The notes under the pieces were generated by a model. It was not told where the DNA came from, did no database searches, and saw only the letters and a program-made list of their open reading frames with translations. Positions 8,093 to 17,028 of a stretch of 64,000 bases of DNA are shown in pieces. The DNA is from Pseudozobellia thermophila (lineage in GTDB: Bacteria; Bacteroidota; Bacteroidia; Flavobacteriales; Flavobacteriaceae). The translations under genes were made by a program, and so were the position numbers. Location of the stretch: NCBI RefSeq assembly GCF_900141855.1, contig NZ_FQYU01000002.1:62001-126000 (forward strand), given 5' to 3'. The stretch's first letter is position 1; each line of letters begins with the position of its first letter.

Positions 8093-8965
8093 CTATAAGT
8101 GTTGTTGACGGAACATTTCCGGGGTAACCCCGGTATGCTTTTTAAAATACTTGTACATGTTGCTAGGTTCTTCAAAACCAGCCGTATAGGCTATTTCGGT
8201 AATAGACATTGTGGTATTGATCAGCAAGCGCTTTATTTGGGTGACCAAGATCTCGTCTATGACCATTTTGGATGATTTATTGACAATGGCCTTGCATACA
8301 TTATTAAGCGTCTTTGGCGTACAGCCCATTAAATTGGCGTAGTCCAAGGTTTTTTTGGTCTCAAAACAACGTTCCTCTATCAGGTGTTGAAATTGGATAA
8401 AATCGCTCACATACTTATGCTGAACCACGGTCGCACCTTGCCTTACCTTTATACGGAACAATCTGTAGATCAATATGTGCAGTGCATTTCGAATGATACC
8501 ACTTGAGAATTCGTCGTAATTTTTGGTGTATTCCAGTTCAATATCCGCCATTAGGGACGCAATGGGCTTAAAATCTTCATGGTCGACGCTTATTTTTGGT
8601 GAGGTCAAGAATTCGTTGAACAGTTCGTGGGAGCGGGCCACTTCTTTATGGCTCAACAGGCTGGCCAAGAAATCTTCGGTAAATATCAATATGAATCCTT
8701 TGGTCCGTGGGTTTTTAAAAAAACGGTGTATTTGATCTTTCCTAATGGTAAATATGGTTTGTGGACCGTATTCGTAATCGGTAAAGTCTATGGTGTGCTT
8801 GTCCTCCCCTTCCGTAATGATCAAGATTTGATAGAAGGCCACCTTGTGCAGTTGGGTGATATCTTGCTCGATCTCACGCGCCAAAAGGTCTTCCAGCCGA
8901 ATCAATTCAAAGCCCAGGTCGGGCCTTGTTTCGTTGTTGAATTTAATATTCTGTATCTCGATCAC
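8093..8965 (-). CDS. AraC family transcriptional regulator
   Basis: 290 residues. The N-terminal half (1-170) is a cupin-type sensing domain and the C-terminal 100 residues carry two helix-turn-helix motifs, ending with ITEIAYTAGFEEPSNMYKYFKKHTGVTPEMF, the second AraC helix-turn-helix region. It lies directly upstream of qorB (110 bases) on the same strand. The family-B sites before qorB and before the SnoaL lipoprotein are the likely targets, by proximity. No signal peptide. Confidence 0.9.
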   Translation of the reverse strand: MIEIQNIKFNNETRPDLGFELIRLEDLLAREIEQDITQLHKVAFYQILIITEGEDKHTIDFTDYEYGPQTIFTIRKDQIHRFFKNPRTKGFILIFTEDFLASLLSHKEVARSHELFNEFLTSPKISVDHEDFKPIASLMADIELEYTKNYDEFSSGIIRNALHILIYRLFRIKVRQGATVVQHKYVSDFIQFQHLIEERCFETKKTLDYANLMGCTPKTLNNVCKAIVNKSSKMVIDEILVTQIKRLLINTTMSITEIAYTAGFEEPSNMYKYFKKHTGVTPEMFRQQHL

Positions 8966-9000
8966 TAACGGTTTTTGTGAAAATAACGCCGTAAAAGAAT

Positions 9001-9008
9001 CAAAAGTA
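9001..9008 (-). promoter_or_regulatory. -7 box for the AraC gene at 8093-8965
   Basis: TACTTTTG on the minus strand (9008-9001) matches TAnnTTTG and lies 36 bases before the AraC ATG. A perfect palindrome TGAAATTTCA (9040-9049) lies upstream of it and may bind a regulator. Confidence 0.5.
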
Positions 9009-9081
9009 GGATTTTAAACGGGTTACTTATGGGATAAAATGAAATTTCACATTTTCAAGGGGGTAAAGGTTTTTTGTAAAT

Positions 9082-9867
9082 TTAAATAGACAGCAATGTA
9101 TCTGTAACATCTATCAATCCTTTAATTTTAAGCGGATTATAAGCATGGGGATGTGCATCTGAATAAAAGCCTTTATCGTTGTCAAAATATTTACCAGTTT
9201 GGGCCAGGTCGGTCATACTTAAATCGTATAAAATGTCGACTCCCTTTTCCGCTGGGGACCAATGCTGCCCGTAGGCTTCGTTGGCCATTTTGGTATTTAA
9301 TAAAGAACCCGGATTTACCGCCACTACGGTAATCGAAGGTTCTTGTTCCGCCAAGTAAAAACTCCACATGGTCAGTGCCAGTTTGCTTTGCGCGTAAGCT
9401 TCGTTGGCACCCAAACCTGTTTTTCCCCCTAACGCCTGTATATTGATGCTTGTCTGTGCAGCGGAGCTTAAATTTACAATTCGCGGTGCGGCCGATGCCT
9501 TTATATTGGATAACAATCCCTTGGTTAATACATAAGGAGCAAAGTAATTTACCAAAAATCGTATATCGGTACTAGTGCTTTTGCCGTTTGCCATCAAAAC
9601 ACCTGCATTGTTGACCAACACATCAATTATCGGCATCTTTTCGGCAACTTCTTTAGCCATTTTTTTCACTGCATTTAAGTCCGAAAAATCCGCTAAAAAG
9701 CCCTGTATGTTTTCATTGTTGGACTGCTCTTTGATTTCTTTTATTGTAGCCGCCAATTTGGTTTCACTTCTACCGTGAATGGCTATAAAATGACCTTCTT
9801 TTGCTAAACGCAAGGCCAATAATTTGCCTATGCCGTCCGTACTTCCTGTTATCAATATATGTTTCAT
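9082..9867 (-). CDS. Short-chain dehydrogenase/reductase
   Basis: 261 residues of the classical/atypical SDR fold, NAD(P)-dependent and cytosolic. The cofactor motif is TGSTDGIG (7-14), NNAG is at 86-89, the catalytic Ser lies in VNLSSAA (134-135), and the active-site Y158-x3-K162 is in YAQSK. The substrate is unknown. It follows the 2OG oxygenase by 61 bases on the same strand and shares its AraC-type promoter, with an intervening hairpin that may reduce its expression. Confidence 0.9.
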   Translation of the reverse strand: MKHILITGSTDGIGKLLALRLAKEGHFIAIHGRSETKLAATIKEIKEQSNNENIQGFLADFSDLNAVKKMAKEVAEKMPIIDVLVNNAGVLMANGKSTSTDIRFLVNYFAPYVLTKGLLSNIKASAAPRIVNLSSAAQTSINIQALGGKTGLGANEAYAQSKLALTMWSFYLAEQEPSITVVAVNPGSLLNTKMANEAYGQHWSPAEKGVDILYDLSMTDLAQTGKYFDNDKGFYSDAHPHAYNPLKIKGLIDVTDTLLSI

Positions 9868-9889
9868 TTTTGTTTTTTAATGTTGATGA

Positions 9890-9917
9890 AAACTGGCAAC
9901 ACCAATGTTGCCAGTTT
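9890..9917 (-). terminator. Intercistronic hairpin between oxygenase and SDR genes
   Basis: AAACTGGCAAC and GTTGCCAGTTT form a perfect 11-bp stem with a 6-base loop. On the minus strand it ends in only four T, so it is probably a weak terminator or processing site within the operon. There is no room for a separate SDR promoter after it. Confidence 0.6.
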
Positions 9918-9928
9918 CTTATGTTTTT

Positions 9929-10891
9929 TTAAAACGGTGCAACGGTATCTTTAGGACCATCAGGTAAACTCCACCGTTGACGAGCCGTTACATTTTCCAG
10001 AGCGACATCTTTAATGGTATTGCTACCGATGTTTCCGTAACTACTGGTACTGCCACGTGGTATTTGCATACGGTCTCCGTATAACCAAACTACTAAATTA
10101 CTGCGTTGCCCACTTTCTATTGGATGTGTGGCGTGTGGTACATTACCTCTATGGATAATAGCTTTACCAGGTTGAAACTTTGTTTGTACCGTTTTACCAG
10201 AAGCTTTGTCATAAAAATCTACTACCGAACCTGTAAATTTTTCATCAGGTAAATTGGTATTGATATTTAAGGTTGCTGATGAAGCATCGGTATGTGCGTG
10301 TAAATCCTTGTCCTTATCCGGATTGTACTGTATTGAAAATCCGAAAGTTTGATTGTCATAGCCGTAAGTCCCTAATAAAAGTCGAGAAATCGGACGCATA
10401 TAACGGTCCATAATAGCGTTATAAAATGCTTGGAAACTTGGTGCCGCAAAATGACCTTCGGAACGAGGATCTAACATCATCCCGTAACGATTTAATTGAA
10501 TACCGTAAGGTGCACGTTTTGGAATTCCTGAATTTACAGCATCCTCTAAATACTTTCTAAAATCTGCCAAACGCTCTAAATCGAAAAATTGCGTTTCATA
10601 AACTCCAGGAATAATTTCTTCCCATAAATCGGCTACAGCAGTTTCTTTTTCCGGGTTTTCCCAAGCATCGTTAATGACTTTTCTCAATTTTGGGGCTAGC
10701 AAAGATTCATCTGGCAATAGTAAATTGCCTTTGTTTTCTTGTTCCCATTGTACCCAAGCAGTTTCTAACAATTTACGATTGTCATTCCAAAATTTTGAAA
10801 CCGATGGATCGCGTCTTAATGATAGCTCTCTTGATGGTACTTCTAGAGCACGAGCTTCTGCAAGTGCATTTGTATGTTCCATTGTTTTCAT
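9929..10891 (-). CDS. 2-oxoglutarate/Fe(II)-dependent oxygenase-like protein
   Basis: 320 residues. The C-terminal half has the metal and cosubstrate pattern of 2OG-Fe(II) oxygenases: H200-x-D202 in LHAHTDASSA, distal His H253 in GNVPHATHP, and the 2OG-binding Arg R263 in SGQRSNLVVWLYG. The N-terminal 130 residues are less conserved. Such enzymes hydroxylate small molecules or proteins; the substrate is unknown here. It is the first gene of a two-gene unit with the SDR and has a family-A AraC-type operator 78-115 bases upstream. A hydroxylase plus a dehydrogenase suggests stepwise oxidation of one substrate (inference). Confidence 0.8.
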   Translation of the reverse strand: MKTMEHTNALAEARALEVPSRELSLRRDPSVSKFWNDNRKLLETAWVQWEQENKGNLLLPDESLLAPKLRKVINDAWENPEKETAVADLWEEIIPGVYETQFFDLERLADFRKYLEDAVNSGIPKRAPYGIQLNRYGMMLDPRSEGHFAAPSFQAFYNAIMDRYMRPISRLLLGTYGYDNQTFGFSIQYNPDKDKDLHAHTDASSATLNINTNLPDEKFTGSVVDFYDKASGKTVQTKFQPGKAIIHRGNVPHATHPIESGQRSNLVVWLYGDRMQIPRGSTSSYGNIGSNTIKDVALENVTARQRWSLPDGPKDTVAPF

Positions 10892-10937
10892 AATATCTAT
10901 TTTTAAGAATAGCTACTGCTATTGTTTTTATCTATAA

Positions 10938-11006
10938 CAAAATTAAGCACGAAGAGCTGCTTGCCTTTGGTAGTAAAAAGGGTTGTTTTGGTAAAAAATA
11001 AGGTTT
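10938..11006 (-). promoter_or_regulatory. Promoter with family-A AraC-type operator (oxygenase operon)
   Basis: The minus-strand -7 box TAATTTTG lies at 10945-10938. On plus coordinates, half-sites begin at 10969 (GGTAGTAAAAA) and 10990 (GGTAAAAAATAAGGTTT), 21 bp apart. The first is exactly 24 bp from the -7 box. The same 38-bp pattern occurs at 13039-13076 and 17772-17809. Confidence 0.7.
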
Positions 11007-11020
11007 TGATATCCCTCAAA

Positions 11021-11047
11021 GAAAAATGCCTCTAAGAAGAGGCATTT
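11021..11047 (-). terminator. Rho-independent terminator of the MDR dehydrogenase operon
   Basis: AAATGCCTCT and AGAGGCATTT form a 10-bp stem with a 4-base loop, and the minus strand continues with T. It lies about 50 bases after the stop at 11095 and next to the operator of the following operon. Confidence 0.8.
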
Positions 11048-11094
11048 AACACAACCAATCAACCATAAGGATACATTACATATCCTTATCACCT

Positions 11095-12078
11095 TTAATT
11101 TTCAACTACTATTTTGCCAATAGCCTTTCCACTTTGTAAGTGGGCATAAGCATCACCCACCTGTTCTAACGAAAACTTGTTTTCATCTACTATTGGAGTT
11201 AAATATCCTTCGTTGGAAATTTCAGCTAAACGCTCTAAAATATTACCGTGTACGTCCCTTTTAAAATTGTGCAACATGGGTATCAACATAAATACAACAT
11301 GCAATGAGGCACCTTTAAAGTGCAATGGCGTTAAGTCTAATTCACATAAGGAAACCGTAGTGGAAATGTGTCCGTTTAAGGCAACCGCCTCAATGGAATT
11401 GTTCAGGTTTGCACCACCCACGGTATCAAAAACCACATCAAAACCACCATCGGTATATTTTGCAGTATAATCGGCTACTTTTTCAGTTTTAAAATCGATG
11501 AACGTGGCCCCAAATTTTTCAACAATAGCTTTTTGATTATCACCTGTACCTGTAGCAAAAACTTCTGCTCCAAAATACTTTGCCAATTGTACCGCTAAGT
11601 GACCAACACCACCGGAACCACCGTGTACCAATACTTTTTGTCCTTCTTGTACGCCTGCCCTTGTCAATCCTTCGTATGCTGTAATGGCCACCAATGGCAA
11701 GGCTGCAGTTTCGCGCATAGTTAAGCCTTTTGGTTTGTGCGCTACAAGCTTACTGTCCGCTACAATATATTCCGTTAAGGTTCCTGGTAAATCGGCTAAT
11801 CCGCCGGCACAACCGTAGACTTCATCGCCTACCTTAAAACCTTCGACCCCATCGCCAACCGACTCCACAGTTCCTGAGAAATCCATTCCCAATAAGGCTG
11901 GTGTAGCAGGAGACAAGGGCAAATCGGAGCCCATATTCTTAATCATAGTGTCTATCGTATTTACGCTAGATGCCGCTATTTTTACCAATACGTGATTTGC
12001 TTTTACTGCTGGTTTTTCAATTTCAGTTGCCGTAAACGTTGCATTTTCTCCGTAACTGTTCAATAACATTGCTTTCAT
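11095..12078 (-). CDS. MDR-family zinc-type alcohol dehydrogenase / quinone oxidoreductase
   Basis: 327 residues of the medium-chain dehydrogenase/reductase superfamily. The N-terminal GroES-like domain (1-125) contains GMDFSGTVESVGDGVEGFKVGD, and the Rossmann domain has VHGGSGGVGHLAVQLAKYFGA for NADPH. The Cys/His ligands of true zinc enzymes are not evident, so a quinone- or enone-reducing role is more likely. The gene follows the crotonase by 39 bases and is probably cotranscribed. No signal peptide. Confidence 0.9.
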   Translation of the reverse strand: MKAMLLNSYGENATFTATEIEKPAVKANHVLVKIAASSVNTIDTMIKNMGSDLPLSPATPALLGMDFSGTVESVGDGVEGFKVGDEVYGCAGGLADLPGTLTEYIVADSKLVAHKPKGLTMRETAALPLVAITAYEGLTRAGVQEGQKVLVHGGSGGVGHLAVQLAKYFGAEVFATGTGDNQKAIVEKFGATFIDFKTEKVADYTAKYTDGGFDVVFDTVGGANLNNSIEAVALNGHISTTVSLCELDLTPLHFKGASLHVVFMLIPMLHNFKRDVHGNILERLAEISNEGYLTPIVDENKFSLEQVGDAYAHLQSGKAIGKIVVEN

Positions 12079-12117
12079 ATCAATCTCTATTTTTATTTAA
12101 TTGTAATTCTTGTTTTA

Positions 12118-12963
12118 TTAATTTACTTCTTGAATATCCATCACCATTTGCTCCCAGTTCTTTTGGTTGTTATGGTCAAACTGGGCACCATTTTCATCTG
12201 CATAGGTGAATCTTTTGATGGCAGGCGTTTTGCTTGTTGCCTGAAACAATTGGTAGGCTTCCTCTTTTAAAGCCTCTTTGATCGGTAAGTCTATAGACGC
12301 ATAAACCGCACGTTTGCTAGCCGCAATGGAATCTGCTGGAAATTTGGAGATACGTTCCGCCAAGGCATCTACATAAGGTCCGATCTCATCTGCATCCAAT
12401 GCCTTGTTAATGGTTCCGAATTTTTCTGCCTCGTCCGCATCCCAATCCTTGGCACCCAAAATAATTTCCAGTGCCTTTCCCAAACCGGTTTGTCTTGCCA
12501 TACGTGAAGCCCCACCACCACAAGGTAAAATGCCCATACCTACTTCCATTTGCATAAATTTGGCTTTTCCCCTCACCGCAAAACGCATATCCAAGGCCAA
12601 TGCCATTTCGTGTCCGCCACCACGTGCAAAACCTTCAATTTTTGCTATGGTTGCTTGTGGTACCTTGCTCAATCTTTCTAAAACAGACTGTAAATCCAAT
12701 AGCTGTACTTCGTTTCTTGGCACGGCTTCTGTGGACATGTCCCTAAGTAAATTGGTATCGTAATGACATACCCAATATCCTGGATTTGAAGATTCAAAAA
12801 CGACTACTTTTACGCTTCTATCCCGCTCTAATCGCAGACAAAGACTGCTTAAGTCTGCCAGCATTTCTTGCCCTTGTACGTTTACAGGCCCAAAGTTGAT
12901 GGTCACTGTTAAAATTCCTCCTTTTTGTTCTGCCGTAAATGTTTGAAAATTCTTGTATTCCAT
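12118..12963 (-). CDS. Enoyl-CoA hydratase/isomerase (crotonase) family protein
   Basis: 281 residues of the crotonase fold. The oxyanion-hole and active-site segments IAKIEGFARGGGHEMALALDMRFA and MGILPCGGGASRMARQTG are recognisable, followed by KALEIILGAKDWDADEAEKFGTINKAL. The usual two catalytic Glu residues are not clearly both present, so hydratase activity is unsure. The substrate is presumably an acyl-CoA or a related compound. It heads a two-gene unit with the MDR dehydrogenase and has a family-A operator upstream. Confidence 0.85.
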   Translation of the reverse strand: MEYKNFQTFTAEQKGGILTVTINFGPVNVQGQEMLADLSSLCLRLERDRSVKVVVFESSNPGYWVCHYDTNLLRDMSTEAVPRNEVQLLDLQSVLERLSKVPQATIAKIEGFARGGGHEMALALDMRFAVRGKAKFMQMEVGMGILPCGGGASRMARQTGLGKALEIILGAKDWDADEAEKFGTINKALDADEIGPYVDALAERISKFPADSIAASKRAVYASIDLPIKEALKEEAYQLFQATSKTPAIKRFTYADENGAQFDHNNQKNWEQMVMDIQEVN

Positions 12964-13007
12964 AATCTTGGGTTTAGGTTATTTAGTCTTCTGTTATTAG
13001 TACAGGA

Positions 13008-13076
13008 CAAAGTTACCTGGGTACCCAAGCTTTATTTTGGTAGAAAAACCAGCGGTATTGGTAAAAAATAAGGTTT
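13008..13076 (-). promoter_or_regulatory. Promoter with family-A AraC-type operator (crotonase operon)
   Basis: The minus-strand -7 box TAACTTTG lies at 13015-13008. Half-sites at 13039 (GGTAGAAAAAC) and 13060 (GGTAAAAAATAAGGTTT) are 21 bp apart, the first 24 bp from the -7 box. The far half-site is identical over 17 bases to that at 10990. Confidence 0.7.
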
Positions 13077-13087
13077 CTGGCAATGAC

Positions 13088-13951
13088 TTAGGCCAGATTG
13101 GCTTTAAATGCCCTCAAACTGATGCCTTTGTAGGTTTTAAAGATCTTGTTTAAATGGCTAGAATCTGTAAAACCAAGATCGATAGCAATTTCCGAATCTT
13201 GTGCATCGGTGTACTTTAATCGGGTCTCCACCAATTTTAATTTGTAGTTGATGATGTACTTTTTTAAGGATACATCGGTATGTTTTTTAAAGTATTCGCT
13301 GATGTAATTGTCGGCCATGTGAAATTCTTCGGCCAAGCTCTTGGTAGTGAGCAATTCGGAATTGTAAATATTAGTGTGAATGTAGTTGATGATTTGCTGA
13401 ATCTTGGATGATTTTACTGCTTTTACGGTCTCCGCCGTATTGATAAACTGAATGTTTCGAGCAATAAGATGCAATATGACCGACAGGGAATTTTGAATGA
13501 TAAAATTATCGAAGGTCTGTTCTCTCATATACTCGGTGGCAACCATATTGATCAAGGATACCAAGTGTAATCTATCCGATTCGGTTTCAAACTGCATTTC
13601 ACGAAGCTGATGACTTTCACTATTGAGGATTTCCTCGATTTTTCGGAACCAACCGTTTACGGGCAATTTTCCGTTTTGGGAAGATGTGTTTCTGAAGAAG
13701 CTCTTTAAGAACTTTATGGCCACGGTAGTCGTAGCGGAATCGGGATTTACGATGTAAATATCATCCGGAATAAAAACAAATATACTATTTGAGGTGTAGG
13801 GAACGGTTTTGCCATTTATTTTTATAGTTCCCGTTCCCTTTTCAAAATACAGTATTTCAAAAAAACGAATGGTCGTGTATTTGCAAAATTCAAAGAAAGT
13901 CTGTTCTTCGTATTTCGCAATTACAATATTTTCTATAATGGTACGGGCCAT
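13088..13951 (-). CDS. AraC family transcriptional regulator
   Basis: 287 residues from the ATG at 13951, which has an AAGGA-like site about 15 bases upstream; a longer frame to a TTG at 14008 is less likely. The N-terminal cupin-like domain (to about 170) is followed by a helix-turn-helix pair including ADNYISEYFKKHTDVSLKKY and IAIDLGFTDSSHLNKIFKTY. It is a paralogue of the AraC protein at 17873 and is a candidate binder of the family-A sites. It lies 87 bases after the royal-jelly-like gene on the same strand. Confidence 0.9.
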   Translation of the reverse strand: MARTIIENIVIAKYEEQTFFEFCKYTTIRFFEILYFEKGTGTIKINGKTVPYTSNSIFVFIPDDIYIVNPDSATTTVAIKFLKSFFRNTSSQNGKLPVNGWFRKIEEILNSESHQLREMQFETESDRLHLVSLINMVATEYMREQTFDNFIIQNSLSVILHLIARNIQFINTAETVKAVKSSKIQQIINYIHTNIYNSELLTTKSLAEEFHMADNYISEYFKKHTDVSLKKYIINYKLKLVETRLKYTDAQDSEIAIDLGFTDSSHLNKIFKTYKGISLRAFKANLA

Positions 13952-14038
13952 ATGCGATTTTCTTGTTTCCTTATAGGGCAGTTCTTTAAGTAAGATACTA
14001 AAAAACAACCTCTAAGTGGGTTAAGCCCATATTAATTT

Positions 14039-15145
14039 TCATCGAAAATAAACCCCTTCTACAACCGGTTTGAACCTAAAGATGTAAAACGGTTTTGTTG
14101 ATTTGTCCTTCCCATTGTTAAATACGGCCCCATGGTTTACCTGGGCGGCGGAAACATACATGTAACCGTCTACATGGTTGTAGCTTACGCCATCGGGCCA
14201 TACCATATTTTCGTCCTGTATCATGGTTTTTACACTGCGGTCTTTGGCCATGACGACGGCAACACTTTTGGTTTCCAGCGCAGTTAAATAAAGATTTCCC
14301 TCTTTGTCGATGGACATTCCTCCATTGTTGGGTTTGTCGGAATACGTTTCTATTCTACTGTCCAAATCGGCATCGGTCAGGGCTTCGTTGACCAAATCCA
14401 CGGTTTTGATACGGTAGATTTTTGGTCCGTTCAAAGGTCCGTAGTAGATATATTCAAAGTTAGCATCGGCAGTAATTCCGTCATTGCCGATAAACAAATC
14501 CTTTCCATTTACTGCCAGATGCTTGCCATTGATTACGGTAGGAGTATTTTCAGGTTTTGTGGTACGCGTACCCTCGAGAACACGACGTGTCTTTCCGGTC
14601 TTCATATCAACAATAATAAATGCCGCTTTGCTCCCATCGCCCCCGTTACCGATACCTTCATCGGCGATGATAAAATAACCGTGCTTGGTATCCACTACCA
14701 TATCGTTGGGTTGTGCAATTGCTGGCACTGCTGATTTTGGCAAGTAGTAAATGCGCTCCAAGGCATCGGTTTTGGTGTTCCAGCCTACAATTTTTGGCGT
14801 TACATTGTCGCGTTGGGCCATATCGATCATCCAAACAACCCCGTTTTCATCATTACGGATACCCAAAACATTGCTCAAATAATTATCATCCGTAGCTCTT
14901 GGGGTGTTCCATTCCAAATTGGGGAAGGGGGTGGTCGTATTTGTTTTTTTATCGAACTTGACCACTCGAATTTCCGGTGCAAAAAAGGGGTGGTGACTGT
15001 ATACCAATTGCCCATCGTGGGTAAAGGCAATATTGCCTACCGCTTGGTCTACCGTGGCATAGGTTTCCGCTTCTGCCAAGGTTTTTTGTGCTTGAACGAC
15101 CATGACCGAAGTAAATAAACTCAATAGTAAACTTGTCTTTTTCAT
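14039..15145 (-). CDS. Major royal jelly protein (yellow)-like secreted protein
   Basis: 368 residues with a cleavable signal peptide (about 1-19, ending VVQAQ). The remainder is a beta-propeller of the royal jelly/yellow family, with PNDMVVDTKHGYFIIADEG, a LFIGNDGITADANFEYIYYG segment and WPDGVSYNHVDGYMYVSAAQ, typical of the family. Proteins of this fold are periplasmic or secreted and some bind or tautomerise quinone-related compounds; function here is unknown. It follows the bicupin gene by a single base, so the two are cotranscribed. Confidence 0.8.
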   Translation of the reverse strand: MKKTSLLLSLFTSVMVVQAQKTLAEAETYATVDQAVGNIAFTHDGQLVYSHHPFFAPEIRVVKFDKKTNTTTPFPNLEWNTPRATDDNYLSNVLGIRNDENGVVWMIDMAQRDNVTPKIVGWNTKTDALERIYYLPKSAVPAIAQPNDMVVDTKHGYFIIADEGIGNGGDGSKAAFIIVDMKTGKTRRVLEGTRTTKPENTPTVINGKHLAVNGKDLFIGNDGITADANFEYIYYGPLNGPKIYRIKTVDLVNEALTDADLDSRIETYSDKPNNGGMSIDKEGNLYLTALETKSVAVVMAKDRSVKTMIQDENMVWPDGVSYNHVDGYMYVSAAQVNHGAVFNNGKDKSTKPFYIFRFKPVVEGVYFR

Positions 15146-15146
15146 C

Positions 15147-15980
15147 TTACTTTACCTCAAAATCACCATTACTTCGTATGTAAATAACCGTTTCCTTAGT
15201 TGTGGAAATGAAGGCCTTGGCATTTTCTTCAGCCCCGAAATACGAGCCCGGTCGTAATTCGTTTTTAGCTTCTTTTTTAGAAAATTGATGGCCTAAGTTT
15301 CCGGAAATAACCACTGCCCTGAAATTCGGACTCAAGTTTTTTATGCTTCCGTTAAAACCGGCCGGTAGTTTTAAAAGTGTCGCACGCAATTGGTTTTCAT
15401 CGTGACTGCCCCACAAAAAGGCGGTTTCCACCTTACTTTTGTCGGACACCCATTGGATATCGTTGGCATGTAACCAAACCATATTCGATTGATCTACATT
15501 CACGGGGCGTTCCCCATTGTCAAAAGCTTCTGAAGTCGGTTTTACCAAATAGGGCCCCTCTTGAATGTCTAAGATCGCCATATTCTCCTCCCCATCAGCC
15601 GCGGTGATATGTGCTTCGCCTGCAGGTTGTTGCCAATACGAACCCGCTGGCAACCATTGTTTTTCGGCATTTTCATCATCGTTGTGCAACAATCCTTGTA
15701 TAACCACACCACGATAGGTAATGTTGTGAATGTGCGGTGGCGACGAAAATCCTTTGTTAAATTTTACTAAAAATCCTGCGGGTTCGTTTTTGGTACGGTC
15801 GCCCCAAAGTTTTCCTGCGGCCGGACTTTTATCGCCTCGTAGCGGATTTAACCATCCCCATTCTACTTGGCCTGCGGTGACAACTTCGTTTTTAGACTTA
15901 ATATCGTCTGTCGTTGGCGTTTGTGCGTTTGCATATGCCCCAACAAGTAGTGCGAATGCAACTAAAATATTCTTTTTCAT
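15147..15980 (-). CDS. Secreted DUF4437-like bicupin protein
   Basis: 277 residues with a signal peptide (1-19, ending AYANAQ). The mature protein resembles the DUF4437 family, with two cupin domains. The first carries a PPHIHNITYRGVVIQG metal-binding type pattern and a SYWQQPAGEAHITAADGEE segment. The second is NFRAVVISGNLGHQF. The protein is probably periplasmic. It sits in an operon with nitroreductase, MDR dehydrogenase and royal-jelly-like protein, suggesting a role in handling one class of electrophile or phenolic compound (inference). Confidence 0.8.
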   Translation of the reverse strand: MKKNILVAFALLVGAYANAQTPTTDDIKSKNEVVTAGQVEWGWLNPLRGDKSPAAGKLWGDRTKNEPAGFLVKFNKGFSSPPHIHNITYRGVVIQGLLHNDDENAEKQWLPAGSYWQQPAGEAHITAADGEENMAILDIQEGPYLVKPTSEAFDNGERPVNVDQSNMVWLHANDIQWVSDKSKVETAFLWGSHDENQLRATLLKLPAGFNGSIKNLSPNFRAVVISGNLGHQFSKKEAKNELRPGSYFGAEENAKAFISTTKETVIYIRSNGDFEVK

Positions 15981-15995
15981 TTTTAAAATCGATTT

Positions 15996-17003
15996 TTAAA
16001 ATCCCTCTAAAACAATCTTCCCCTTTGCCTTTCCCGTTTCCAAAAAAGCGTGGGCCTTGCGAAGGTTTTCGGCATTTATGGTCCCGAAATTCTCCCCTAA
16101 GGTGGTTTTTATAGTGCCGTTATCAATCAATTCTGAAACTTTATCGAGAATGTGGTGCTGCTCGATCATATCCTCTGTTTGGAACATGGAACGGGTAAAC
16201 ATTAACTCAATGTGAATAGACACGGCCTTACCTTTAAAAGGCATTACGTTCAATGATTTGGGGTCGTCAATAAATCCGAATTTACCTTGGGGTTTGATCA
16301 ACTTGGCAATTTCATCTACATGTTGTTCCGTTGCATTTAGGCTTACTACATATTCTGGCGCAGGAAGACTGTATTTCTCGAACTCCTCACTTAGTTTATT
16401 TCTATGGTTAATAACCGAGTCGGCACCCAATTCCTTTAACCAAGCCGTAGTTTCCTCACGTGAAGCGGTAGCGATAATATTCAATTTGGTCAATTTTTTA
16501 GCCAATTGCACTAAAATGGAGCCCACACCACCGGCGGCACCAATGACCAAAATGGACTTACTAGCATCGTTTTTGGCCACTTCCAATCTATCGAACAACA
16601 TTTCCCAGGCCGTAAGCGAAGTCAAGGGTAAGGCAGCTGCTTCCGCATAAGACAAGCTTTGCGGTTTTTTGCCCACAATGCGCTCATCTACAATTTGATA
16701 CTCGGCATAACTCCCTTGACGGGTAAAATCGCCGGCATACCAAACTTCATCACCAACATTAAAAAGTGTGACGTCTTCGCCAACTTCCTTTACAATTCCG
16801 GTAGCGTCCCAACCGATCACCTTCCAATCATCACCTTCTACGGGCATATTGGCACGGACTTTATAATCGGCGGGATTGACCGAAATGGCCTTTATCTCGA
16901 CCAGCATATCGTGACCCGTGGCCTTTGGCATGGCCAATTCTACGTCTTGTAATGATTTACTATCTTCTATTGGAAGATTCTCTTTGTATCCTATAGCTTT
17001 CAT
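15996..17003 (-). CDS. Zinc-binding alcohol dehydrogenase family protein (MDR)
   Basis: 335 residues from the ATG at 17003 (MKAIGYKENL). A longer frame reaching 17147 overlaps the nitroreductase and is rejected as a start. Marks are GWDATGIVKEVGEDVTLFNVGDEVW, VIGAAGGVGSILVQLAKKL for the NADPH fold, and SLNVMPFKGKAVSIHIELMF near the end, typical of the adh_fam_1 type quinone reductases. It follows the nitroreductase by 25 bases and precedes the cupin by 15. Confidence 0.9.
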   Translation of the reverse strand: MKAIGYKENLPIEDSKSLQDVELAMPKATGHDMLVEIKAISVNPADYKVRANMPVEGDDWKVIGWDATGIVKEVGEDVTLFNVGDEVWYAGDFTRQGSYAEYQIVDERIVGKKPQSLSYAEAAALPLTSLTAWEMLFDRLEVAKNDASKSILVIGAAGGVGSILVQLAKKLTKLNIIATASREETTAWLKELGADSVINHRNKLSEEFEKYSLPAPEYVVSLNATEQHVDEIAKLIKPQGKFGFIDDPKSLNVMPFKGKAVSIHIELMFTRSMFQTEDMIEQHHILDKVSELIDNGTIKTTLGENFGTINAENLRKAHAFLETGKAKGKIVLEGF

Positions 17004-17028
17004 GGTAGTTTTATTTAGGTGGATGCGT

